Part shown: piece by piece, positions 14,541 through 22,505 of the stretch | How positions within the stretch are numbered: the stretch's first letter is position 1 | Layout: the number at the start of each line of letters is the position of its first letter | Assembly (NCBI RefSeq): GCF_009835145.1 | Contig: NZ_APKE01000009.1 | Span: forward strand, 1-43,576 | Direction of reading: 5' to 3' | DNA length: 43,576 nucleotides | From: Profundibacterium mesophilum KAUST100406-0324 | Lineage (GTDB): Bacteria > Pseudomonadota > Alphaproteobacteria > Rhodobacterales > Rhodobacteraceae | Notes under the pieces: model-generated | What the model saw: only the letters and a program-made list of their open reading frames with translations | The model's database searches: none | Told to the model about the DNA's origin: nothing | Translations under genes and position numbers: made by a program

Positions 14541-16453
14541 GGCGTGGCTCCTTGAACGATGTCACCTTGCTCTGACGTGATGGCCTGTGGTTTGCCCGTA
14601 GCTGGCTCCTGCGGCGCGATGCGCAGCGCGCGCAGGGCGTTCAGGATCACGGCAACGTCGATCACTTCTTGCAGGAGCGCGCCCTGGACCGGCGTGAGGT
14701 AGCCGAAAGCGGCCGCGATCATGCCCATGACAGACAGGCCGATCCCGGCGACAATGCTTTCGACCGCTATCCGCCGCGAGGCCCGCGCGATCTCGATGCC
14801 GGGCCCCAGCCGGTCGATCCGGTCGACGAGCAGCACCACGTCGGCGGCCTCGGCCGAGGCCGCGGCGCCCCGTGCCCCCATTGCCACGCCTACATCGGCT
14901 GCGGCCAGGGCGGGCGCGTCGTTGACACCATCACCCACCATCATCACCGGCCCGTGTTTATGCTCGGAAAGCACCAGTAACACCTTTTGATCCGGCGTCA
15001 GACCGGCCCGCAGCCCGTCGAGGCCCAGCCCCTCGGTCACGCGCTCGGCCACGTCCGCGCGGTCGCCAGTAGCCAGAAGGATGCGCGCGATCCCTTGACG
15101 GCGCAGACCGTCCAGCATGGCACCCGCTCCCTCGCGCAGCGGGTCGGACATGACGAGGTGCCCGGCCATGTGACCGTCAACTGCCACTGCGACAAGGACC
15201 GATCCGGCGCCCTTGGCGGGGTGATCGCCCACCATCCGCCCGACACGGGACGCCACGAAGCCGTCGCCGCCGACGATCACCTCGCGGTCCTCCACACGAC
15301 CCAAGACCCCTTCGCCCGGGATCTCAGCCACTTCTGTCGGAACGGGCAGTGTGAAGGCCCGCGCCTTTGCGGCAGCGACGATGGCCTGCGCCACAGGGTG
15401 TTTCGATGCCTGATCGAGCGCGGCGGCAAGGCGGAGGATGTCGTCCTCGGTCATGCCATCGTGGCTGTCGATCGAGATGATCTGCGGACGGCCATCTGTC
15501 AGCGTCCCCGTCTTGTCGAGGATCAGCGTTCGGATGCGCGCCATTGTCTCGAGCGGCCCTGCGCCCTTGATCAAAACGCCAAAATGCGCCGCACGCGAGA
15601 GACCCGCGACCAGTGCGACCGGCACGGCAAGGATCAGCGGACAGGGCGTGGCGACCACCAGCACGGCGACCGCGCGGATCGGATCGCCTGTGATCCACCA
15701 GGCCGCGAAGGCGATACTGACGGTGACGACCAGAAAGCCCAGCGACCAGCGGTCGGCCAGCCGGGACATCGGCGCTTTGGACGCCTGCGCTTCCTCCACT
15801 AGACGAACGATCCCGGCATAGGTGCTGTCCTTGGCCTCGCGCGTCGCCGTCAGGTCGAAGGCCTCGCCCGCGTTGGTCGATCCGCTCATGGCGTCGGCCC
15901 CGCGCGCCAGCCGGACTGGCAGGGACTCACCCGTCAGCGCCGCGGTGTCGAGGAAGGCGGTGTCGGACGCCACCGTGCCGTCCACGGGAACGACATCACC
16001 CTGCCGGATCAGCAGGCGATCGCCCGGTGCGATCTCCTCGAGAGGCACATCCTCAAGACCGCCGTTCCGGTGCCGCGTCGCGGTCCGGGGTACGCGGGAT
16101 AAAAGATCCTTCATCGAACGACGTGCACGGCCCTCAGCGAAGGCTTCGAGGAAAGTGCCTCCAGAATACATGACTGCGACGACAGCCGCAGCCAAGGTCT
16201 CGCCGAAGACAAGCGCCGCCGACATCGACAGCGCGGCAACGATATCGAGGCCCACCTCGCCGCGCCCAATGCTCCGGACGATTTCGACCACAAGCGCTGC
16301 CAGCGCGGGAACAACTCCTGCAATCCAGATCAGGGTCGCGATCTCTGGTTGGCCCGCAAGGTAGAATGCGAGTCCCACGATCAGCCCGGTTGCGGCCATC
16401 AGCAGGAGTGCGGTCTTGAAGCGATCGGTACGGGTCTGTTCCATGCGGCTCAT
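14537..16453 (-). CDS. P1B-type heavy-metal translocating ATPase (TPC class)
   Basis: A 638-residue P-type ATPase. The phosphorylation loop is DKTGTLTDG. The TGES actuator motif is in ALTGESLPV, the P1B-specific His-Pro pair in ASKHPVAQAIV, and the hinge GDGVNDAPALAAADVGVAMG. The metal-binding TM motif reads TPCPLIL, that is TPC in place of the CPC of Cu/Zn pumps. TPC is the mark of the P1B-5 group, reported for Ni/Fe export by Nia of Sinorhizobium (family knowledge). It has no N-terminal HMA domain and starts directly with TM helices. It overlaps ApbE (ATGA, 16453-16450) and VIT1 by 4 bases each. Fe(II) export would fit the neighbours. Confidence 0.93.
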   Translation of the reverse strand: MSRMEQTRTDRFKTALLLMAATGLIVGLAFYLAGQPEIATLIWIAGVVPALAALVVEIVRSIGRGEVGLDIVAALSMSAALVFGETLAAAVVAVMYSGGTFLEAFAEGRARRSMKDLLSRVPRTATRHRNGGLEDVPLEEIAPGDRLLIRQGDVVPVDGTVASDTAFLDTAALTGESLPVRLARGADAMSGSTNAGEAFDLTATREAKDSTYAGIVRLVEEAQASKAPMSRLADRWSLGFLVVTVSIAFAAWWITGDPIRAVAVLVVATPCPLILAVPVALVAGLSRAAHFGVLIKGAGPLETMARIRTLILDKTGTLTDGRPQIISIDSHDGMTEDDILRLAAALDQASKHPVAQAIVAAAKARAFTLPVPTEVAEIPGEGVLGRVEDREVIVGGDGFVASRVGRMVGDHPAKGAGSVLVAVAVDGHMAGHLVMSDPLREGAGAMLDGLRRQGIARILLATGDRADVAERVTEGLGLDGLRAGLTPDQKVLLVLSEHKHGPVMMVGDGVNDAPALAAADVGVAMGARGAAASAEAADVVLLVDRIDRLGPGIEIARASRRIAVESIVAGIGLSVMGMIAAAFGYLTPVQGALLQEVIDVAVILNALRALRIAPQEPATGKPQAITSEQGDIVQGATP

Positions 16454-17430
16454 CTTCCCCCGGCTGAGGCGATTGCCGCTGGTTCTTCGGAAAAAAGACG
16501 CCCGACTCCCACGCCCATTGCATTGCCTTCATCATCGCGCAGAAGAAACAGGGCGTCGAGTCCACGTTGTCTCGCGAGGTCCGCACCCCTCTCCGCACCG
16601 AGCACCATGAGCGCCGTCGCCCAAGCATCGGCCTCGGCACAGGTGCGGGCCACCACGGTGACGGAGGCCGGTGAGGCGATCAGCGGCGCGCCACGTCTCG
16701 GATCCATGGTATGCGACAGGCGGCGCCCCTGAACCTCGACCCAATGGCGGTAGTCACCGGAGGTCGCCACGGCGGCGTCCTGCAGCGCCAGAACCGAATG
16801 CGGCGTCCGGCGATCAGGGTCCGGCGCTTCTACCGCGATGATCCATGCCTCGCCATCGGGGCGCAGGCCCATGGCACGCATCTCACCGTCGATGCCGACA
16901 AGGGCGTCGGCAATCCCATGATCGCGCAAGGTCTCGGCGAGCCGGTCGACGGCATAGCCCTTGGCGATGCCGTTCAGATCCAGCGCAATGGGCGCGGTCT
17001 TGCGCAACTGCATCCCCTCGATCTCCAGCACCTCCTGCGCCGGGCGGCGGGGGGCGTCCATCACGGCGCGGATACCCTCGGGCGCGGCGGCCCCGGGCCC
17101 GAAACCCCAGGCCGTCACCGCATCGCCCATGCCGATATCGAAGGCCCCGCCCGAGGCGCGCCCGATCTCGAGCCCGAGGCGCAGGACCGCCCGCAGTTGC
17201 TCCGGCACCACCACCCAATCGTCCACCGGCGCCGCATTGATCCGCATGAGCGCGCTCTCCGCGTTCCACGTCGACATCTGCTTGTCCACCTCGTCGACAG
17301 CCGCCTGAAGGGCGGCACGGATTGCATCCGTGTCGCGGCCCCGATCCGCGAAGAACAGCGCCGACCAGCGCGTGCCCATGGTGGGGCCGTTCAGGGCGAT
17401 GCGCGCGCGCTCAGTAGACATCTTCGACAT
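16450..17430 (-). CDS. apbE: FAD:protein FMN transferase ApbE
   Basis: A 326-residue ApbE-family protein. Motifs are PTMGTRWSALFF near the N-terminus, the GGAFDIGMGDAVTAWGFGP region, ALDLNGIAKGYAVDRLAETL, and the C-terminal GDYRHWVEVQGRRLSHTMDPRRG, which binds FAD and Mg. ApbE moves FMN from FAD onto a Thr in D-x-x-(S/T)-G-A-(S/T) target motifs of exported proteins (family knowledge). The DUF2271 protein made upstream contains TGASVG, a good candidate target. No clear signal peptide is seen at the annotated start (17430; a second ATG is at 17421), which is unusual for a periplasmic ApbE. It overlaps the reductase gene by 20 bases. Confidence 0.93.
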   Translation of the reverse strand: MSKMSTERARIALNGPTMGTRWSALFFADRGRDTDAIRAALQAAVDEVDKQMSTWNAESALMRINAAPVDDWVVVPEQLRAVLRLGLEIGRASGGAFDIGMGDAVTAWGFGPGAAAPEGIRAVMDAPRRPAQEVLEIEGMQLRKTAPIALDLNGIAKGYAVDRLAETLRDHGIADALVGIDGEMRAMGLRPDGEAWIIAVEAPDPDRRTPHSVLALQDAAVATSGDYRHWVEVQGRRLSHTMDPRRGAPLIASPASVTVVARTCAEADAWATALMVLGAERGADLARQRGLDALFLLRDDEGNAMGVGVGRLFSEEPAAIASAGGR

Positions 17431-19618
17431 ACCGCCCCTCTGCCTTTAGGACTGCGGGCGTAAGCCCGGCAGGTGCGAGGATCTCGGCCAACGCATCGCT
17501 CACGCCCGTGGCCATGTCGCGCCCGCCGCAGACCATCACACGCGCCCCGTCGCAGATAAGCCGGGCCACCTGCGCCGCGTCGGCGCGCAAGGCGTCCTGC
17601 ACATAACTGCGCCGCGCGCCGCGCGAGACGGCGGTGACAAGCCGGGTCAACCGCCCCTCAGCCTGCCAGCCGGGCATCTCTTCGCCATAGAAGAAATCGC
17701 TGTCCGCATGCCGCATCCCGAAAAACAGGTGCACGGGCCTGTGCCGCGCATTGCTGCGGATGAAGCCCGCCAGCGGCCCGACACCGGTGCCCGCCCCGAT
17801 CAGGATCAGCGGGGTGCGACCGCGACCGGCGTGAAAGCCGGGATTGCGCCGCAGGAAAGCCGTGACGGTATCGCCCGGTTCCAGCGATGTCAGCTGGCCC
17901 GAGGCAAGGCCGCCCGGATGCTTGCGCACCACGATTTCGACGAACCCGTCGGCCTGACCCGAGGCCAGCGAATAAAGCCGCGGCACGGGGCTGCCCTGCG
18001 GCAGGACGCCGATCAGGTCGCCTGCCCGGAACCGGGCGAAGCCCGCGCCCGTCAGCCGCTGCCATAGTGTTGCGCGCGGCAGGGCAAAGCGCAGGATCGC
18101 GGCCCCCGCCTGCATCTCAGCCCCGTAGTTGCGCCGCGAGACGAGGGTCAATTGTTCGGTGCGCGGCAAGACGGGTTGGTGCGCAAGGTCAAGGGGTATG
18201 CCAAGCATCTCGCCAAGCGCGCGGCCCCAGCGCGCGAAATCCTGCGGCGATTGCCGGTCGATCGTGTCGAGCGGCAGAAGCTCGGGCCAACCTTTCGCCT
18301 TTGCCGCTGCCGTGACGTCCTTGGCGAAAGCGCAATAGGCCGGAAAGCTACGGTCGCCGAAGCCGAGAACGGCAATCGGAAAGTCGGGCGCTCGGTCTGT
18401 GGCGTTCAGCCGGTCGAGAAAGCCCTTCGCCGAAGCCGGCGCGGCACCATCGCCATAGGTCGCGGCGAGAAGGATGATGCGCTCGGCACGGGCGTAGCGC
18501 TCTGGCGCGAAGCCCGACATCGGGCCAACATGGACGCCCTGCCCCGCTGCCGTCAGCGCGGCATGCAGGGTCGCGGCGAAGCCCCAGGTGCTGCCACCCT
18601 CGCTGCCGACAAGAATGATCGTCTCGGCACGGCCCGCGGGCTGGTTGCCCCGGATGCGCGGCCGCCCGCGCCGCCCGGCAAGCCAGATCAAGACGCCGGT
18701 CACGCCCATCGCCGGCACTCCGAGCGCCATCATCCCGAGCACAAGGCCGAGCGTCGCGGCCCCCTGCCCCGTGTGCAGCATGTAAATGGTTTCCGAGACG
18801 CGCTCCCACCCGGTCAGGTCGGCCCATGCCACGAGCGCGCCGGTTCCCTGGTCAAGATAGCCGGTGCCCCGGTCGGTCTTCAGTGTGAACACGTCCGTCG
18901 CATCGCCGGGATAGGGAAAGCTCAGTTCGCGCAGCTCGGCAACGGGCGTCTGCAGCAGCGTGGCCATCTGATCGAGAGCGAACCCAATCTCTCCGCTCAC
19001 GTCGGTGGGATCAGTCGGCAGGACGCCACCGTCCGGCAGAAGATCGAAGGTGGAGGCTGTCATCCAGAGGGCGGTGGTGGAGGACAGAACGAGGCCGATG
19101 ACGGCGATCCGAGCGATCTCGACATGCAGCCTGCCCGCGAACGGACCGCGCAAGGACGCGAACCAGTGCCGCCATCCGCCCGCCCGTCGCGCGACCAGCG
19201 CAGCACCCGAGAGCGAGAGGACCAGCATCGCCGCGGCCCCCGCGGCCATGGTGATGCGCCCGCCATCCCCGAGGAAGAGCGAGCGATGAAAGTTGGTGAG
19301 CCCGCGAAGGGCCTGGTTCGGGTCGGCCGAGGCAACGCCCGCGCCCGTCGCCGGGTCGATCACGGCAGCACCCGGCGCGCCCTGATCGAACCAATAGGCG
19401 GTGATCCGACCGGAGGGCGACCGCCGGATCTGCTCGACGCCCGGATAGACGGCCTGGATGCGGTCCGCGAGGGTGGCGACTGTCAGGCCAGTCTCCACTT
19501 GCGGCGCGGTGATGCGCTCGACTGCCGGAAAGACCGAGAGCGCAGCGCCGCTCAGGCTCAGGATCGTGACGAGCGCGAGGGCCAGAAGACCCGGCCAGCG
19601 ATGGAGTGCACGGATCAT
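17411..19618 (-). CDS. PepSY-TM / flavodoxin / FNR fusion reductase
   Basis: A 735-residue protein from ATG 19618; the longer frame up to 19933 overlaps DUF2271 and is not coding. The N-terminal PepSY-associated membrane domain (1-345) has about four TM helices and candidate heme ligands in NFHRSLF, GRLHVEIA and YMLHTGQ. Next is a flavodoxin-like FMN domain (about 360-510; ILVGSEGGSTWGFA, AATYGDGAAP). A CysJ-type FAD/NAD(P)H module follows (about 530-735; PRLYSLAS, GAGTGVGPLAGFI, VMVCGGRDMATGV). It would pass electrons from cytoplasmic NAD(P)H through FAD, FMN and heme across the inner membrane, probably to flavinylated or metal acceptors outside. It is the core enzyme of the operon. Confidence 0.92.
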   Translation of the reverse strand: MIRALHRWPGLLALALVTILSLSGAALSVFPAVERITAPQVETGLTVATLADRIQAVYPGVEQIRRSPSGRITAYWFDQGAPGAAVIDPATGAGVASADPNQALRGLTNFHRSLFLGDGGRITMAAGAAAMLVLSLSGAALVARRAGGWRHWFASLRGPFAGRLHVEIARIAVIGLVLSSTTALWMTASTFDLLPDGGVLPTDPTDVSGEIGFALDQMATLLQTPVAELRELSFPYPGDATDVFTLKTDRGTGYLDQGTGALVAWADLTGWERVSETIYMLHTGQGAATLGLVLGMMALGVPAMGVTGVLIWLAGRRGRPRIRGNQPAGRAETIILVGSEGGSTWGFAATLHAALTAAGQGVHVGPMSGFAPERYARAERIILLAATYGDGAAPASAKGFLDRLNATDRAPDFPIAVLGFGDRSFPAYCAFAKDVTAAAKAKGWPELLPLDTIDRQSPQDFARWGRALGEMLGIPLDLAHQPVLPRTEQLTLVSRRNYGAEMQAGAAILRFALPRATLWQRLTGAGFARFRAGDLIGVLPQGSPVPRLYSLASGQADGFVEIVVRKHPGGLASGQLTSLEPGDTVTAFLRRNPGFHAGRGRTPLILIGAGTGVGPLAGFIRSNARHRPVHLFFGMRHADSDFFYGEEMPGWQAEGRLTRLVTAVSRGARRSYVQDALRADAAQVARLICDGARVMVCGGRDMATGVSDALAEILAPAGLTPAVLKAEGRYVEDVY

Positions 19619-19629
19619 GGCCCTGCCCC

Positions 19630-20100
19630 TCACATGTCGTAGGTGAAGCTGGCGACGTACCGGCGTCCGGTCACCGGCGTGCCCGCGCCATCGGTCGTGA
19701 GCGGCACCGCCACCTCGTTCGGACTGTCGCGCATGTCCTCGACGGCCGCATCGATGTGGAGCGTGTAGCCGGCATCGAAGAGCGCGTCGGCCAGGTCGAG
19801 CGTGATCTCGAGCGTGCGGCCCGCGCCGACGCTGGCGCCGGTGATGCCGTTGACCTGAGCGGTGTCGCCGCCGGTGGCGCGGTACCAGTCGCTTAGATGC
19901 TCGTAGTACTTGGACTTGCCGCCAGCCATCCACAAGCTGCCGACATAGGCGCCGGAGGCGTCGGTGACGTAGAGCGCGAGATAGGCCCCGTCGCCGCCGT
20001 AATTGTTGAGGGTCGTGGTCAGGGTCACCGGCCGCGCCATGGCGAGGCCGGGAAGCGTCAGCGCCGTGGTCAGCGCGAGCGTTGCGAGAAGCGATTTCAT
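19630..20100 (-). CDS. Exported DUF2271 protein, likely flavinylation target
   Basis: A 156-residue secreted protein. The signal peptide is at 1-22 (MKSLLATLALTTALTLPGLAMA). The DUF2271 body has VTLTTTLNNYGGDGAYLALYV, GSLWMAGGKSKYYEHLSDWYRA, and NGITGASVGAGRTLEI. ITGASVG resembles the ApbE acceptor consensus D-x-x-(S/T)-G-A-(S/T), although the Asp position differs, so covalent FMN on this Thr or Ser is inference. DUF2271 genes commonly travel with PepSY reductases and ApbE. It lies 11 bases upstream of the reductase start. Confidence 0.85.
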   Translation of the reverse strand: MKSLLATLALTTALTLPGLAMARPVTLTTTLNNYGGDGAYLALYVTDASGAYVGSLWMAGGKSKYYEHLSDWYRATGGDTAQVNGITGASVGAGRTLEITLDLADALFDAGYTLHIDAAVEDMRDSPNEVAVPLTTDGAGTPVTGRRYVASFTYDM

Positions 20101-20138
20101 CGGTTTGATCCTTGTTCGGAGAGGGGCTCGAGAGCGGT

Positions 20139-20519
20139 TCAGTTCACCTGAACCTGCGGAGGGGCGCCGTTCCCGAAGAGGCCGTTCTGCGGCGGGGCGA
20201 CCGTGCCTGCGGGCGCGGGATTGCGGGCGCCGCCACGGTCGTCGTCCTCATCCTCGTAATCCATCTCGACGATCTGCAACGTCGCCGGATCGAGCTTCAC
20301 CTCGATCTCCCGGCCATCCTGATCTCGGCCCTCGATCTCGTAGCAGCCATCGTCGATCTCGAAGTCGCGCACGGTCCAGCCGTTTTGCTCAGCCAGCTGC
20401 ATCGCGGCCTCGCGCGGCTGCCACTGGTCACGGGGCACGCGGCACTCGTCGTCGTCGGCCAGGGCGGCGCCAGCGGGCAACAGGGCGATCAGGGCGAAGG
20501 CGGTCAGGGTCTTCTTCAT
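20139..20519 (-). CDS. Small secreted PepSY protein, first gene of the redox operon
   Basis: A 126-residue exported protein with a signal peptide at 1-21 (MKKTLTAFALIALLPAGAALA). The PepSY core has DQWQPREAAMQLAEQNGWTV, the Cys-containing IDDGCYEIEGRDQDGREIEV and PATLQIVEMDYEDEDDD. The C-terminal tail is Pro/Gly rich. A second Cys (DECRVP) could form a disulfide. It is a close paralogue of the 22043 gene. It begins the seven-gene operon, 38 bases before DUF2271, and has a candidate operator at 20598-20614. The role, possibly metal binding or sensor modulation, is unproven. Confidence 0.85.
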   Translation of the reverse strand: MKKTLTAFALIALLPAGAALADDDECRVPRDQWQPREAAMQLAEQNGWTVRDFEIDDGCYEIEGRDQDGREIEVKLDPATLQIVEMDYEDEDDDRGGARNPAPAGTVAPPQNGLFGNGAPPQVQVN

Positions 20520-20597
20520 GGCAGGGTCTCCTTATCATCTGCTGAGGACAATCTGGAGACAGGACCTGAGGCCTTCCTGACGCGTCGGCGATTCCCG

Positions 20598-20614
20598 CTT
20601 CAGCTTGCCGTCAG
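20598..20614 (-). promoter_or_regulatory. Candidate operator, copy 1 (CTGA-N7-CTGAAG)
   Basis: On the minus strand it reads CTGACGGCAAGCTGAAG, identical at 15 of 17 positions to the copy at 22412. It contains two CTGA half-sites 11 bp apart and lies about 80 bp upstream of the PepSY operon start at 20519. It is probably the binding site of the response regulator at 22506. Confidence 0.6.
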
Positions 20615-20616
20615 GA

Positions 20617-20644
20617 AAATGGCCCCGCCGATGAGGGCGGGGCC
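20617..20644 (-). terminator. Rho-independent terminator of the ferric-reductase-like gene
   Basis: The 9-bp perfect stem GGCCCCGCC (20621-20629) / GGCGGGGCC (20636-20644) with a 6-nt loop is followed on the minus strand by ATTTT. It lies about 57 bases after the stop of the gene at 20701 and just upstream of the operator of the next operon. Confidence 0.8.
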
Positions 20645-20700
20645 AAAAAGATGCGAGCGCAGGCTACAGGGCTGGCATGGCTATGCGCCCTGCCCCGCGG

Positions 20701-22050
20701 TCAGGCGAATTCGAACTGCTCGAAACGGACACGGCGAGGCGTTTGACCTTGCGCTTTCAAGCCCTTGAGGACCCCGTCCTTCAGGCCGGTTGGGCCACAG
20801 AACCACAGATCGGCTTGCCGGACTGCGAAAGGGGTGGCGCTGATCAGCCGCTCAGCCGTGAGCCTGCCATCGCGCGTCGTAACGACCACCTCGAAACTGA
20901 ACCTCGGGTTGCGGGCAACCGCAGCGCGCAGCGTCTCTACGCCAATCGCTTCATCTTGTGTCGGAACGCAGTAGATGAGGTGAATGTCGCGACTCTCCGC
21001 CTCTGTCAGGCTTTCCGCCCAGGCGAGGAACGGCGTGATACCGATGCCGCCGGCAAGCCATATTTGGCGCGCACCGCCCTTGCGGAAATTGAACCGTCCA
21101 TATGGCCCTTCGACCTGCACACGCGTTCCGGTCCGCAAGATGGCGGGCAGGCTTCGTGTCCAGCCACCCAAGCCCCGGATGGAGAACGTCAGGGTGCCGT
21201 CAGGGCGCGGGGCGCTGGCGATCGTGAAGGGGTGCGGCTCGGACAGTCCCGCCTCTGGCGCGCGGAAGAAGGCGAATTGCCCCGGCCGCCACCGCATGGC
21301 CCGCCCCTCGGGGCGGAGGGTCAAGGTGGTCGTGTCACCGGTCTGTCTGATCTGGCTGACGGTGAAGTCTCTACGCCGTAGGTGCGGAGCGAGCAACTCG
21401 GTGAAGATCCAGGCGACCACTCCGGCGATGCCGAAAGCATTCAGCACCAACATGAATGTCGGGTCTACCCCAGCAGGCATGTCGACAAAAAACTGGTGAA
21501 ACACCACGATTGCAAAAAGGGCTCCCATGAAACGATGGCTGAACCGCCAGAGCTGATAGGGAATCTCGAGCCCGATGAAGGGCAATCTCCGGAACCAGCT
21601 GACAGCGACTAGGGCGAGAAGTGCGTTGAAGGCAAGTTCGCCCGCCTCTTCACCCAGTTCCCCTAGGGAGGTTTCACGCACCAAACGCTCGAAATCCGGC
21701 TCTATCTGTTGGTGCAGGATCATGAGGACCATTGCGGAAATGCCGAGCCATTTGTGCACCCGGTACATGCGATCGAGACCGCCGAACAATTGTTCCACCA
21801 GTGGGGGCCGTGCGGCGAGGATCAAGGTCTGCGCCATCGCGACAACCGCCGCGGCCCCGACGGCAATACCAAATGCTGCGTCCGCACCATAAGGCGCATA
21901 GGTGTTCAACCCGAGCAGAGCCGCCAGCAGGCATGGCAGCGCCACCAGCACCGGGCCCGTCAGAGCCAGAGTAGAGTTGAGGGAAAGCCGAGGGAGTGGG
22001 GGAAAGCCCGGCGCGGAGACATTACCATCACGATGCGCCTTATCAGTCAT
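20701..22050 (-). CDS. Ferric-reductase-like transmembrane flavoprotein
   Basis: A 449-residue protein from ATG 22050, which overlaps the PepSY stop by 8 bases. The N-terminal ferric-reductase-like membrane domain (about 15-215) has several TM helices with heme-ligand His candidates in YRVHKWLG, ILHQQIEP, SHRFMGAL and VVFHQFFV. The cytoplasmic FNR-type module (about 220-449) has FAD motif EPHPFTIAS, PYGRFNFRKGG, the NAD(P)H-binding GGIGITPFLAW and terminal CGPTGLKDGVLKGL. It resembles NOX/FRE-type reductases that move electrons across the membrane to metal or oxygen. With the PepSY partner it forms a second redox unit beside the ApbE operon. Confidence 0.9.
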   Translation of the reverse strand: MTDKAHRDGNVSAPGFPPLPRLSLNSTLALTGPVLVALPCLLAALLGLNTYAPYGADAAFGIAVGAAAVVAMAQTLILAARPPLVEQLFGGLDRMYRVHKWLGISAMVLMILHQQIEPDFERLVRETSLGELGEEAGELAFNALLALVAVSWFRRLPFIGLEIPYQLWRFSHRFMGALFAIVVFHQFFVDMPAGVDPTFMLVLNAFGIAGVVAWIFTELLAPHLRRRDFTVSQIRQTGDTTTLTLRPEGRAMRWRPGQFAFFRAPEAGLSEPHPFTIASAPRPDGTLTFSIRGLGGWTRSLPAILRTGTRVQVEGPYGRFNFRKGGARQIWLAGGIGITPFLAWAESLTEAESRDIHLIYCVPTQDEAIGVETLRAAVARNPRFSFEVVVTTRDGRLTAERLISATPFAVRQADLWFCGPTGLKDGVLKGLKAQGQTPRRVRFEQFEFA

Positions 22051-22360
22051 CGTCGTGTCTCTCGTGATCGCGGTCGCGACGATCATCATCGTCGTCCTCA
22101 AACTCGAACTCGATTACTTCCAGCGTGGCCGGGTGGACCGTCACCTCGATCGCACGCCCCTGGGCATCCCGGCCGTCAATTTCGTAGCAGCCATCGTCGA
22201 TCTTGATGCGGCGAACCGCCCAGCCATTTTCCTCGGCAAGACGGGCAACCGCATCGTGCGGCTGCCAATCAGCCATCGGGACGAAGCAGTCGTCGTCAGC
22301 CAGCGCCGCGCCGGCCGGGAAGACCGCGAGAAAGCCGATAATTGTCAATGTCTTCTTCAT
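22043..22360 (-). CDS. Small secreted PepSY protein paired with the ferric-reductase-like gene
   Basis: A 105-residue exported protein from ATG 22360, which begins the signal peptide MKKTLTIIGFLAVFPAGAALA; the frame upstream is not protein-like. The core DWQPHDAVARLAEENGWAV, IDDGCYEIDGRDAQGRAIEV and PATLEVIEFEFEDD is closely similar to the 20139 gene and to the broken gene at 82-243. The C-terminus is a run of Asp/Arg/His (DDDDDRRDRDHERHDDD), possibly metal-binding. It is divergent from the two-component genes across 145 bp containing two operator-like motifs, and translationally coupled to the reductase. Confidence 0.87.
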   Translation of the reverse strand: MKKTLTIIGFLAVFPAGAALADDDCFVPMADWQPHDAVARLAEENGWAVRRIKIDDGCYEIDGRDAQGRAIEVTVHPATLEVIEFEFEDDDDDRRDRDHERHDDD

Positions 22361-22411
22361 GGGGCACACTCCTAGTGGCTCGCCTCTTGATGCCATTCAT
22401 GCGCCGCGAAG

Positions 22412-22461
22412 CTGACGGCAGCCTGAAGGGGCTCGACCCACAAGCTTCAGCTTCGTGTCAG
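22412..22461. promoter_or_regulatory. Candidate operators, copies 2 and 3, in the divergent promoter region
   Basis: Copy 2 is CTGACGGCAGCCTGAAG (22412-22428, plus). Copy 3 reads CTGACACGAAGCTGAAG on the minus strand (22461-22445) and matches copy 1 at 14 of 17 positions. Both keep CTGA half-sites 11 bp apart, one facing each gene. The arrangement suggests autoregulation by the response regulator at 22506 and control of the PepSY-reductase pair. Confidence 0.6.
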
Positions 22462-22505
22462 CCAGACGGATCATGGAGGGACATCAGGAAAGGACGGGTA
22501 CGACC

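Noticed and set aside
18152-19642. 496-residue plus-strand open frame opposite the reductase
   Set aside because: It is the antisense shadow of a high-GC gene: arginine/proline-rich, no ribosome-binding site, and the minus strand has clear flavodoxin and FNR motifs.
19619-19933. N-terminal extension of the PepSY reductase frame to 840 residues
   Set aside because: It runs inside the DUF2271 gene, is Arg/His rich and not PepSY-like; ATG 19618 starts a normal signal-anchor.
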